64,000 bases of DNA, taken from positions 62,001 to 126,000 of the forward strand of contig NZ_BAABAY010000001.1 in assembly GCF_039537665.1 (NCBI RefSeq), in the 5' to 3' direction. A model generated the notes under the pieces. That model saw only the letters and a list, made by a program, of their open reading frames with translations. It ran no database searches and was not told where the DNA came from. This document shows, piece after piece, positions 8,834 to 17,338 of the stretch. The translations under genes were made by a program, and so were the position numbers. This DNA comes from Gaetbulibacter_A aestuarii (lineage in GTDB: Bacteria > Bacteroidota > Bacteroidia > Flavobacteriales > Flavobacteriaceae). Numbering within the stretch: position 1 is the first letter of the stretch; every line of letters begins with the position of its first letter.

Positions 8834-10573
8834 TTAGTAATTTAAAACTTTGGTTTCACCCTTTTCTGTAAAAGAAATTTTAAAACTGAAATCATTCAAA
8901 TTTAAGTCTAATGTCGCCTTATCCGCTCCATTCGTCCAATCAAATACCAATTGGTCATCTGATGTGCTTGGTATTTCTACGTTACCATTAAAAGCATTCA
9001 ATGTATTTCTCAAACGGATGATCTCCAATTGTTGGGTTACTACCTCTTGTTTCAAACCTTTTTTTACATCTTCAAGAGAAAGTGTTGTTCTGTTTATTTC
9101 TTTATGGCCACCACTGCTACCACGATCGGCCGCTTCATAATTATTTTTACCGGCAAAAATATCCAGATACCACACTTGCGGAATTCCCGGCATAAAAAGT
9201 TGAATAGCCCGAGCCGCAAGTAGTTTTTTAGGATCTTCGCCCAAGGCACTAAAAAACGTTGCATTCACCTGATAATAGGAAATTTTCTTTCCTGAAGGAT
9301 CATAAAGATTTTTTACCCGACCACCGCGTTCCATAACAATATCCATAATAGCCTCAATATCTTTATCCTCTAAAAGACCATTATGATAAACCCCGTTTAC
9401 AGATTTACCTTTTAGATCTAGAACAGGAATTCCGTCGTGGCAACCAAGCATGTTGACTGTCCTAAAATCCTTAGTAACGATCTCGTTGGCCCAATGCTTT
9501 AGAGCAGTACCGGATTTACTTTCCAACGTGTGTATCATTAATCCCGGAAGGAAAAAATCATAGATCTGATAACCTTCCTGCGCTACCTCATCATGAAGAT
9601 GAACGCCATATTCTGCATGGATCTCAGGAAGTAAAGTGAGTTGGTGTTTTTCAGCAATCTGTCGAATACGCTCCAAATAGTCCCAGGTTCCCGGAACATT
9701 AAAAAAGTTAGATTGCCCAACCTCCTTATGCAAATATGCAAAAGCATCCAAACGCAAAATTTTACAACCATATGCGGCCAATTTCGCCAGGGTTTCCTCG
9801 TAAAAATCCCAAACTAAAGGCGATTTTGCATTAACATCCATCTGCCCGAGATAACTGCGTTTTTGTTTTACGATTTGAAGAATTTGCGCTTTATGTATAT
9901 TAAATTCACCTAAATCAAGCTCAGTGATATTTTGTTTACTATCAATGGCCGAATTGACCTCCTTACAGATCAATCCAGCCGCATCTAAAGTTAATCCCTC
10001 AACTTTTTTTAGATCATTGATAGTGATATGATGATACGTGATCTCCTGGTAAAATGTATTCCAATAAGGTTGTTCTGAGCCATCGGGGAAAGGAACTTTC
10101 AAAATAGGTAATCCCGATTTCCGCATAAATAATCTATTTAAATATTGCGGCTCAGGAATCATAATGCCGTCCTCATTTTTTTCACCATATCCATCCCAGA
10201 AGTTATTCCAGTTAATGAAAAAATCCTTGTATTTGGAATCATTTCCGAATTTCAGCAGATCTTTAAATTGTGGTGAGGCTACCGACAAATGATTCAGAAC
10301 AATATCAAATTTTAATAAAACGCCTAAAGCATTCATACGTTTGAGATCGTCCTCTGAAACTAATTCCTTATTAATATCGTAATCGATGATTGAAAAACCC
10401 CTGTCGAGATCACTATTGAAAAATGTGGGTAAAATATAGAAAAGCGAAAACGTATCTTTAAACTCAGGTAGTTCCAGCATAGCAACAGTATCACTTAATT
10501 TTGAACCAATGCTATCGGGGTAGGCATTGAGCATTACCCCGTTCGAAAGTTTACTATGTACTGTTTTCGCCAT
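8834..10573 (-). CDS. GH13_18 sugar phosphorylase (sucrose phosphorylase-like), cytoplasmic
   Basis: A 579-aa GH13 enzyme without signal peptide. It fits subfamily 18 (sucrose, sucrose-6-phosphate, glucosylglycerol and glucosylglycerate phosphorylases): the strand start VMLNAYPDSIG, FDIVLNHLS, nucleophile Asp276 in ILRLDAFAY, acid/base Glu317 in LLPEIHAEYG, and NMLGCHDGIPVLDLKG near 380. The reaction would be glucoside + phosphate to alpha-glucose-1-phosphate + acceptor. It is longer than classical sucrose phosphorylases (about 480-510 aa) and has a segment at about 180-235 that may be an insertion. The PfkB kinase gene ends 3 bases upstream, so sucrose (freeing fructose for the kinase) is the simplest substrate, but glucosylglycerate or glucosylglycerol cannot be excluded. 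Last gene of the unit behind the operator at 11616. Confidence 0.85.
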   Translation of the reverse strand: MAKTVHSKLSNGVMLNAYPDSIGSKLSDTVAMLELPEFKDTFSLFYILPTFFNSDLDRGFSIIDYDINKELVSEDDLKRMNALGVLLKFDIVLNHLSVASPQFKDLLKFGNDSKYKDFFINWNNFWDGYGEKNEDGIMIPEPQYLNRLFMRKSGLPILKVPFPDGSEQPYWNTFYQEITYHHITINDLKKVEGLTLDAAGLICKEVNSAIDSKQNITELDLGEFNIHKAQILQIVKQKRSYLGQMDVNAKSPLVWDFYEETLAKLAAYGCKILRLDAFAYLHKEVGQSNFFNVPGTWDYLERIRQIAEKHQLTLLPEIHAEYGVHLHDEVAQEGYQIYDFFLPGLMIHTLESKSGTALKHWANEIVTKDFRTVNMLGCHDGIPVLDLKGKSVNGVYHNGLLEDKDIEAIMDIVMERGGRVKNLYDPSGKKISYYQVNATFFSALGEDPKKLLAARAIQLFMPGIPQVWYLDIFAGKNNYEAADRGSSGGHKEINRTTLSLEDVKKGLKQEVVTQQLEIIRLRNTLNAFNGNVEIPSTSDDQLVFDWTNGADKATLDLNLNDFSFKISFTEKGETKVLNY

Positions 10574-10576
10574 TTG

Positions 10577-11506
10577 TTATTCTAATAATTTTGAAAGAAT
10601 GTTGATATTGTCCGGCAATCGGCCAACATTTTGAAGTTTTAATGCGGCCAATTTTAATGCCACTTCCAAACATTCTTTAATAGGTTTTTGTTTGATATGC
10701 GCAAATAAGAATCCGGACCAAAAAGCGTCACCGGCGCCTGTGGTATCCATCACTTTCTCTATTTTTATCGCCGGTAAAACAATAAGTGGTTTATTTATTT
10801 GTGAGCATTTTACACCTTCACTTCCTAAAGTTAAACACACTGTTTCAACCCCTTCGTTATGAAAAAATGAAAATATCTTGTCATGAGATAATTTCTTTTC
10901 AAACAATCGAAACATATCGTCTTCACTAATTTTAACTAAAGGATTAAACCTGCAGTAGGCCTTAATTACTTGAATGGCTTCCTCTTTATCGGGCCATAAA
11001 CGCTCGGAGTAATTAACATCGATACTCAATGTACAACCCAACTTCGAAGCTTCTTCTGCTTTTTTAAGAATGGTTGTTTGAGCAGGATTTTTACAAAGTG
11101 CAAAACAAGTGGTATGAAATACCTGTGTTTTCTCAAGGGTTTTTGTGGGTATTTGATGCTCCTCGATCATATAATCCGCCTCACGATATGGTAAAAAATC
11201 AGGTGTACCGCTGGAACGGGAAACAAAGATCACACTGGTTGCCAGGTCATTTCGAGTTTGAATATGACTTGCATCTGCCTGAACTTCTTCAAGTCTTTGG
11301 AAAATGTATTCACCAAAACCATCATTACCAACGGTGGCTACCAAACCGGCCTTCAACCCCAAGCGGGCAGAATTCATGACCACATTGGTTGGTGAACCCC
11401 CTAAATACCGGTGATAATCTCTTGTATTGTTAATAAGAACGCCTTCCTGATGCCCTATAAAATCAATGAGAACTTCCCCGACGCACAAAATGTCAATGGT
11501 ATTCAA
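10577..11506 (-). CDS. PfkB-family sugar kinase, probably fructokinase
   Basis: A 309-aa ribokinase/PfkB family kinase. The substrate-binding start is DILCVGEVLIDFIG, the di-glycine hinge is YLGGSPTNVVMN (about 34-45), and the PfkB signature 2 is DTTGAGDAFWSGF with catalytic Asp260. The first codon is TTG at 11506-11504: no ATG exists before residue 44 and an in-frame TAG lies two codons upstream, so the start is well constrained. Together with the phosphorylase 3 bases downstream, the natural pathway is sucrose to glucose-1-phosphate plus fructose, then fructose-6-phosphate. Other PfkB specificities (2-keto-3-deoxygluconate, ribose) are possible. The 18-bp LacI-type palindrome lies about 110 bases upstream of the start. 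Confidence 0.85.
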   Translation of the reverse strand: MNTIDILCVGEVLIDFIGHQEGVLINNTRDYHRYLGGSPTNVVMNSARLGLKAGLVATVGNDGFGEYIFQRLEEVQADASHIQTRNDLATSVIFVSRSSGTPDFLPYREADYMIEEHQIPTKTLEKTQVFHTTCFALCKNPAQTTILKKAEEASKLGCTLSIDVNYSERLWPDKEEAIQVIKAYCRFNPLVKISEDDMFRLFEKKLSHDKIFSFFHNEGVETVCLTLGSEGVKCSQINKPLIVLPAIKIEKVMDTTGAGDAFWSGFLFAHIKQKPIKECLEVALKLAALKLQNVGRLPDNINILSKLLE

Positions 11507-11615
11507 AATCTACGGTTAGTTTAGTTGGTTAATTTAGTTTAATTGAAATTTTCAACAATATACATCTATCTCCAATTCAAGTAAATTTTAGTTCTATAAA
11601 AAAGGGACAAATAAT

Positions 11616-11633
11616 ATCGAAAACGTTTTCGAT
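11616..11633. promoter_or_regulatory. 18-bp palindromic LacI-type operator upstream of the kinase/phosphorylase unit
   Basis: ATCGAAAACGTTTTCGAT is a perfect 18-bp palindrome with a central CG, the usual architecture for LacI/GalR-family operators. An identical copy lies at 37846-37863 upstream of susC, next to the LacI-type regulator gene. The site is in the gap between the MFS gene ending at 11679 and the kinase start at 11506, so it should control the kinase/phosphorylase unit. Confidence 0.85.
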
Positions 11634-11678
11634 TTGGTCTAAATTTCAGATAATTACAGCAAATATCTTGGATTTAAA

Positions 11679-12836
11679 TTATGCTTTTCTCATTTTAAAG
11701 AACGCGATAATCAGTGCAACGGTGACCATGCATAATAAAAATAAAAAACTAGCCCAAAGGCTGAATTGCTTCGATATAAATCCCAGGCCAACAGGACCTA
11801 GTAAAAATCCTAAGAATCCTAAACCCGAAACAAATGAAATACCTCGTGATGACGAAATATTTTTAGTGTTTCCCGCAATTCTGAATAATTCCGGAATGAT
11901 CACTGAGAGTCCAATTCCCAGAAGTGCAAAACCGAAAAGAGATATATAGAATTGTCTTGATAAAATAGCCACAAAAGCAAAAACTGCAATAAATATTCCC
12001 CAAAAAATTATTTTTAAGGAACCCAGTTTTTCGCTGACTGCGTCTCCAAAAAAGCGACCAATGGTCATGCAGGTGGAAAATAGGATGAACCCTAAGCCAA
12101 TTTGATTGTCTTTTGCAACTTCTAAGACCTCCACCAAATACAAGGTACTCCAGTGCTCTATAGAACCCTCACTTCCCATAATAACAAAAGTTAAAAAAGC
12201 CACCACAAATAAGGGTTTTAAGAGTTTGAAAGGGAAACTGCTCTGCTCTTCATGATGACTATCTTCGGTTACTTTGAAATAGTATTTTTGCAACACCAGA
12301 TTTGTGACAATTATAAGCAACGCCATGCAGGCCATATGATACATAGGATTAGTAAAAAAAGGCATCAGTAAACTTCCTATGATAGCACCCACAGCGCCTC
12401 CTAAACTAAAAAAACCATGCGCAGCGGACATAAAATGACTGACATCCCGCTTTTCAGTTACTGATACCAGGGCATTCATGGTAACATCTGTAATACCCAA
12501 AAAGATCCCAACCACAAACAGTGCTGAACAAAGCAGGATAAAACTAGATACAAAAAAAGGCAGTATATAGGCTGCCGAAAATAAAATAACGGCAAAAAAT
12601 GAAGTTTTTCCTAAACCAACATGCTTACTAAACCAGGGAACTATAGGTATAAAAAGTAACACTCCAAGTGAGAGACAAAAAAGAGCGATACCAATTTGGG
12701 CATCATTTAGAGCGAGCCTTTCTTTGATATGTGGAATGTAAAGTACCCAGGTTCCTACCATTAAATTTACCGATGCAAATAACCAGGTAATGGAAAAATA
12801 GCGGATGTTTGAAAAAATAACGCGAAGTGATCCCAT
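11679..12836 (-). CDS. MFS transporter
   Basis: A 385-aa major facilitator with about 12 hydrophobic segments. Helix 1 is preceded by a short basic start, and the loop between helices 2 and 3 (PWFSKHVGLGKTSFF) fits the MFS motif A position. Overall it resembles the single-polypeptide sugar/drug carriers related to fucose permease-type proteins. It is the last gene of the long operon, 10 bases after the trehalase gene, and is followed by the operator of the next unit. In this context it may carry glucose, fructose or a disaccharide across the inner membrane, or export a product. Substrate is not readable from sequence. Confidence 0.8.
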   Translation of the reverse strand: MGSLRVIFSNIRYFSITWLFASVNLMVGTWVLYIPHIKERLALNDAQIGIALFCLSLGVLLFIPIVPWFSKHVGLGKTSFFAVILFSAAYILPFFVSSFILLCSALFVVGIFLGITDVTMNALVSVTEKRDVSHFMSAAHGFFSLGGAVGAIIGSLLMPFFTNPMYHMACMALLIIVTNLVLQKYYFKVTEDSHHEEQSSFPFKLLKPLFVVAFLTFVIMGSEGSIEHWSTLYLVEVLEVAKDNQIGLGFILFSTCMTIGRFFGDAVSEKLGSLKIIFWGIFIAVFAFVAILSRQFYISLFGFALLGIGLSVIIPELFRIAGNTKNISSSRGISFVSGLGFLGFLLGPVGLGFISKQFSLWASFLFLLCMVTVALIIAFFKMRKA

Positions 12837-12846
12837 ATGATAAATT

Positions 12847-14712
12847 TTAGAACAAACTTTCAGGTGGTTTTAAATCGTTAAGGGCTTCAACATATCGTTT
12901 ATCCATAAGTGATAAACCATATTGGTACGAGGCATTCATCCAACCAAAGCCCTCCTGTGAAATATATTCAAAGTCGGTTCCAACATTGCCATATTCTGAA
13001 AACACTTTATGCGTGGCTTCTACCACATCATATTTTTCGGGGATAGTTCCATTATAATCCACGGCATTTTTGGTGATCATATAGAGCCATCGGTATATTA
13101 ATTCCTGAGCTTCTGCATTATATCCATAGTTAAGTAAACCTTTCCAGATCATCATTTGATGTGGCGCCCAACCATTTGGAAAATCCCATTGGCGGTGTGG
13201 TCTTGATTCACTGATCTCTCCTCTACTCTGCTCGGTGCTTCCCGCAATGCCTCCTTTTTCCTGAAGCAAAGGCAAAGCGTGTTTTACCAATTTTTCAGCT
13301 TGTTCTTCGGAAGCCATATCACACCACATCGGCGTTAAGGTGGTGGCTGCAATAAATGCTGATTGTGATCTGGTTACGTGATTATAGTCAAAGTACATGC
13401 CCAGACTTTGGTTCCAGCAATATTCATTCATTCGAGCTTTTCGAAGTTCAGCCTTTTCTAACCAATAACTTCCTGTGTAAGTTCTTAAATGCAATTCAAA
13501 ACTATCGTGAAACACATCCCGAATAAGCACCGCAAAATCAACTTCGTACTTGTATAACATCGCATTGAGCTCCACTAAATTCAGGTCGGCACAATTGCCT
13601 TCAATACGGTATGAGGTATCATGCCCGGATTCCCGAACCGTTCTGTCGTGAAGGAAATAAGTATCTAAAAAATCGTTCTGAATTTGTTGCGATTGGTAAG
13701 CCCGAATATAGGCCTGAACAGACATTCCGGCCTTTTCAGCAAAAGGTTTTAATACGGCATCATAGTGGCCTTCCTCAGCTTCAGGAGTTATCCCAATACC
13801 CTGGGCTAAATAGCGATTCAAACCATTATTCGTAAGGCGTTTGCCTTCTACCATCCAAACGGTTTCATATTCTTTAATGGCTGTTTCCAGGTGTGACGCT
13901 AACCAGGTTTTATCATGTGTGATATCAAAAACCTCACGGATCAATGTGGAATAAAAAGGTGGTTGTGTCCGGGTTAAATAATATGAACGGTTCGCGTTTA
14001 AAATTTTACCGTAATAATTTATTTCATATTGAAAATTATCCGCCATGGCTTTGGCAAGTTCCACTTTGCCGTCCAACATCAAACCAACGGATTCAAAATA
14101 ACTATCCCATCCGTACATTTCGTTAAATCGACCACCTGGAACCACAAAAGGAACGCCTTCAATGTTACCGTTGTGGTCTTCTAATTTCAGGGATAAAATT
14201 CCGGGTTTATGATTAATGGATTTCACATATTCCGGAGTGATATCTTTGGGCAATTTTTGGGTAATGATCGGCAGATCCTTTTCTAAAACTTTATAATAAT
14301 CATAAGCTAAGGTATCCTGATAAGGCACATAAATGGTTAATTTTTCAGATGTTAGAGAGGCATTTTTCGAATCGGAGATCAAACTTTTAACCCCTGTTTT
14401 ATCCATACGCCGGGTTAATCCATTCCAGTAATAATCACGGATCATTCTAGATATCCTCTGAACAGGAAGTTCTTCGATCTTACTCAAAGATATTTCCGCA
14501 ACATCTTGTCCTTCTTGTTTTGCAATAACCAATTCCTGTAACAAATTAGATAAATTATAGGTACCTGAAACCGTATAATGATCACCAGAAATAGAAGTTA
14601 TTTCAAAGGTTTTTGGACCCTTGTCCTCAATGGTTATTTTTTTATCCTTATCGGTGTCTTCCTGTGCCAATAAGGCATTCAGGGTATCCGTTATAGGTAA
14701 TTTAAATATCAT
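12847..14712 (-). CDS. GH37 trehalase, cytoplasmic
   Basis: A 621-aa GH37 enzyme that should hydrolyse alpha,alpha-trehalose to two glucose molecules. Both family signatures are present: PGGRFNEMYGWDSY (192-205) and QWDFPNGWAP (508-517). The probable catalytic acid is Asp365 in ESGHDTSYR, where most trehalases have ESGWD, so Trp is replaced by His; the C-terminal QEGFGWMNA holds the likely base. There is no signal peptide, so trehalose must be imported intact. The start ATG overlaps the stop of the upstream MFS gene (ATGA), implying translational coupling of carrier and enzyme. An N-terminal region of about 120 residues precedes the usual core. Confidence 0.92.
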   Translation of the reverse strand: MIFKLPITDTLNALLAQEDTDKDKKITIEDKGPKTFEITSISGDHYTVSGTYNLSNLLQELVIAKQEGQDVAEISLSKIEELPVQRISRMIRDYYWNGLTRRMDKTGVKSLISDSKNASLTSEKLTIYVPYQDTLAYDYYKVLEKDLPIITQKLPKDITPEYVKSINHKPGILSLKLEDHNGNIEGVPFVVPGGRFNEMYGWDSYFESVGLMLDGKVELAKAMADNFQYEINYYGKILNANRSYYLTRTQPPFYSTLIREVFDITHDKTWLASHLETAIKEYETVWMVEGKRLTNNGLNRYLAQGIGITPEAEEGHYDAVLKPFAEKAGMSVQAYIRAYQSQQIQNDFLDTYFLHDRTVRESGHDTSYRIEGNCADLNLVELNAMLYKYEVDFAVLIRDVFHDSFELHLRTYTGSYWLEKAELRKARMNEYCWNQSLGMYFDYNHVTRSQSAFIAATTLTPMWCDMASEEQAEKLVKHALPLLQEKGGIAGSTEQSRGEISESRPHRQWDFPNGWAPHQMMIWKGLLNYGYNAEAQELIYRWLYMITKNAVDYNGTIPEKYDVVEATHKVFSEYGNVGTDFEYISQEGFGWMNASYQYGLSLMDKRYVEALNDLKPPESLF

Positions 14713-15947
14713 GATAATACTTCTACTTTTTGTTTCGACATTTTATCAATTCTTATTACAAAAATAATGAGCAATGCCATAGGTATTAATAAGAAATAGA
14801 AGGCAGATGCTCCTCCGATATGTTGAAATAATTCTCCAACAATTCTGGACCCTAATGTTCCGCCAAGGGCGGAAAAAATAATGATAAGTCCGGACATTGG
14901 CGAATGTAAACTTTTAGGTAATGAACTTAATACTGTGGAATTCAGTAATGGATAAATAGGCGCAATAAATAACCCTATTAAAGGTAAAATAAACCCTAAA
15001 TGCGGCACATCGGTTATACTTGTTATTTCAGTGGTTACGGCGTTATCTACATTTAATTGTGGCAACACATAAACAAGGATAGATCCTGAGATAACCACAC
15101 AAATGATCACGAGGTACACCCATTTAATGTATTTGGTTAAAAATCCGGCTATGAATCGCCCTAAAGCCAATGATAAGGCCAGAACACTCGCCATTTGCGT
15201 ACTTAAAACGGAATCAAATCTAAATATCTTTTTGTTGAAGGTTGGAAGCCAGGACATGATCCCTTGCTCGATCATCACAAATAAAAAGGCTGAAATAATG
15301 AAAATAAGAACTAAAGGTACAACCATGAGCTTCACGGATTGTTTGATGTCTTCCATCAACGTACTTCCTATGGCTTCTACTTCGTAAGACAATTTTGAAA
15401 ACAACAAAAACACAAAGGATACAGCGATGATACCACAAAGCACATAATACACATTCAGCCAGGATTCCATATCGGTCTTGTCATTAAAGAAAGCAGGAAA
15501 CAAGAAGTAAGCTGAAGCTATCCCCACCATAAAAAACCCTTCAATAGAGCTCATCATGGAGGCATGTTCTTTTTTGGTTTCAGTCAAAACTCCAATTAAA
15601 GAATACACAGAGAGTTTGATCAAAGCAAAACTAACGCCTATAGAAAGAAATAGAATTTTAGTATAATAAAATGAATTTCCGTAGATCATAAGTAAACAAC
15701 CCAAAAACACGATAGCGAGACCTGTTAACATCGCTTTTTTGTACCCAAATCGAGGTAAAAAAGAAGCAACTAAAAAGGAAACAATAGCAATAGGTAAATC
15801 TTTAAAAGCCTCTAATATAGATGCTTGGGATTCCGTTACCTGATACACTGTAATGGAGCGTTCAATTACGATCCCAACACTATTCAATAAGATAGCGAAG
15901 ACAAAATAATTGAGATATACTGAAATTTTAATTCCTAAGTTTTTCAT
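14709..15947 (-). CDS. MFS transporter coupled to trehalase
   Basis: A 412-aa MFS carrier with about 12 hydrophobic segments; a basic loop (LPRFGYKKAM) sits after helix 2 and a cytoplasmic linker is present mid-protein. The stop codon overlaps the trehalase start by 4 bases, so the two are made together and this carrier is the best candidate for trehalose import. It is unlike the SLC45-type carrier encoded upstream, so the locus seems to use separate carriers for separate sugars. No substrate-specific motif could be recognised. Confidence 0.8.
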   Translation of the reverse strand: MKNLGIKISVYLNYFVFAILLNSVGIVIERSITVYQVTESQASILEAFKDLPIAIVSFLVASFLPRFGYKKAMLTGLAIVFLGCLLMIYGNSFYYTKILFLSIGVSFALIKLSVYSLIGVLTETKKEHASMMSSIEGFFMVGIASAYFLFPAFFNDKTDMESWLNVYYVLCGIIAVSFVFLLFSKLSYEVEAIGSTLMEDIKQSVKLMVVPLVLIFIISAFLFVMIEQGIMSWLPTFNKKIFRFDSVLSTQMASVLALSLALGRFIAGFLTKYIKWVYLVIICVVISGSILVYVLPQLNVDNAVTTEITSITDVPHLGFILPLIGLFIAPIYPLLNSTVLSSLPKSLHSPMSGLIIIFSALGGTLGSRIVGELFQHIGGASAFYFLLIPMALLIIFVIRIDKMSKQKVEVLS

Positions 15948-15958
15948 AATCTCAAAAT

Positions 15959-17311
15959 TTAATGACCGCCGCCACCGGCTAAAATTGGTTCGTCATCATC
16001 GAGATCGGCTCCGGGATCCTGAATCCGGATGGCCAGAAAACCTGCAATAACGAAGAATACACCTCCAAAAATAATAGCATTTACCGCACTGTTATTGAGT
16101 AGATATTTTTCTATAGGTCCAAAGGTTAAAGTTTGAATGAACATAGGAATCACGATCATCATATTTAAGATTCCCATATAAACGCCACGCCGTTCCTGAG
16201 CCACCACTTTGGATACCATGGAATATGGAATCCCCATCATGGCTGCCCAACCAATTCCGAATAGAATCATGGGTAAGATCACATAAAAAGGATCGTGGAT
16301 ATAAGGAATACTTAAAAGTGCCGCACCGGTTAGAAACAAACTCAGCACATAAACCTTTTTACCGCCATATTTTAAAGCCAAAGGCACTAAGATCATAGCG
16401 AAAACCACGGTAGAAACATTGTATGTGGTATTCATTTTGGCGGCCTGACTTAAGGCCTGAGATTTATCAAAGCCCATACTTTCTTCAAACATGGGTGAAA
16501 TAAACTGCCAATAAACAAACAAGGCATACCATTGAAATAAATATACTGCAGAAAGCTTCCACATTAATTTAGGCATATCCTTGATCGCGTCAATAATTTC
16601 AAAGAAAGGTGTTTTAATGCGTTCGATCATTGGCAAAGCGTTGTGCTTTTTGATCTCATCGTATTCCTTATCTGATGGTGGAATTTCAGGCGTCTTTAAA
16701 ACCGACCATAAAATGGTGGTAACTGATAAGGTGGCACCTATGAAAAATGAATAATACAACCATTTCGGAATTCCAACGGCAGCATCTGCAGCCACCTCAG
16801 CACCTCCAAACCAATCTTGAAACAAGAATATGGAAACATTCGCCAATACAATACCGGCACCCACAAATAAACTTTGCATTTGATACCCAAAACTCAACTG
16901 TTTGTTCGGTAATTTATCACCAACAAAGGCGCGGTAAGGTTCCATCGCCATGTTGTTACCCACATCTAAAATCCATAATAATCCTACCGCGAACCAAAGG
17001 GACGGACTGTAAGGAAAGGCGAATAAACACAAACTTCCTATCAGCGCACCAATAAGGAAAAATGGTTTTCGTCTTCCCCATTTTGGAGACCAGGTTTTAT
17101 CAGAAATCGCCCCTATCAAAGGTTGGATAATCAAGCCTGTAACAGGTCCCGCTAAGTTCAATAAAGGTAATTGATCATGATGGGCTCCTAAAAATGAAAA
17201 TATGGGATTTACAGCCGTTTGTTGTAACCCGAAGCTGAACTGAATGCCTAGAAAGCCGACATTCATATTAAAAATTTGCCAAAAGGTAAGCGTTGGTTTC
17301 TTAAAGGTCAT
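15959..17311 (-). CDS. SLC45/GPH-like disaccharide MFS transporter
   Basis: A 450-aa carrier resembling the sucrose/maltose MFS proteins (SLC45 and plant sucrose-transporter like). Visible marks are LAGPVTGLIIQPLIGAISD after helix 2, the basic motif SPKWGRRKPFFLIGALIG in the 2-3 loop, and DVGNNMAMEPYRAFVGDKLP after helix 4; these resemble the sucrose-transporter RxGRR(K/R)P and (D)xxxN...PxRA patterns. It would import sucrose or maltose-type disaccharide with protons across the inner membrane, feeding the cytoplasmic phosphorylase and kinase. The C-terminus ends in an acidic stretch and GGGGH. It lies 11 bases before the next MFS gene and 27 bases after the GH97 gene. Confidence 0.85.
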   Translation of the reverse strand: MTFKKPTLTFWQIFNMNVGFLGIQFSFGLQQTAVNPIFSFLGAHHDQLPLLNLAGPVTGLIIQPLIGAISDKTWSPKWGRRKPFFLIGALIGSLCLFAFPYSPSLWFAVGLLWILDVGNNMAMEPYRAFVGDKLPNKQLSFGYQMQSLFVGAGIVLANVSIFLFQDWFGGAEVAADAAVGIPKWLYYSFFIGATLSVTTILWSVLKTPEIPPSDKEYDEIKKHNALPMIERIKTPFFEIIDAIKDMPKLMWKLSAVYLFQWYALFVYWQFISPMFEESMGFDKSQALSQAAKMNTTYNVSTVVFAMILVPLALKYGGKKVYVLSLFLTGAALLSIPYIHDPFYVILPMILFGIGWAAMMGIPYSMVSKVVAQERRGVYMGILNMMIVIPMFIQTLTFGPIEKYLLNNSAVNAIIFGGVFFVIAGFLAIRIQDPGADLDDDEPILAGGGGH

Positions 17312-17338
17312 TTGAAATGTTTTTTAAAGTGATGTTGC

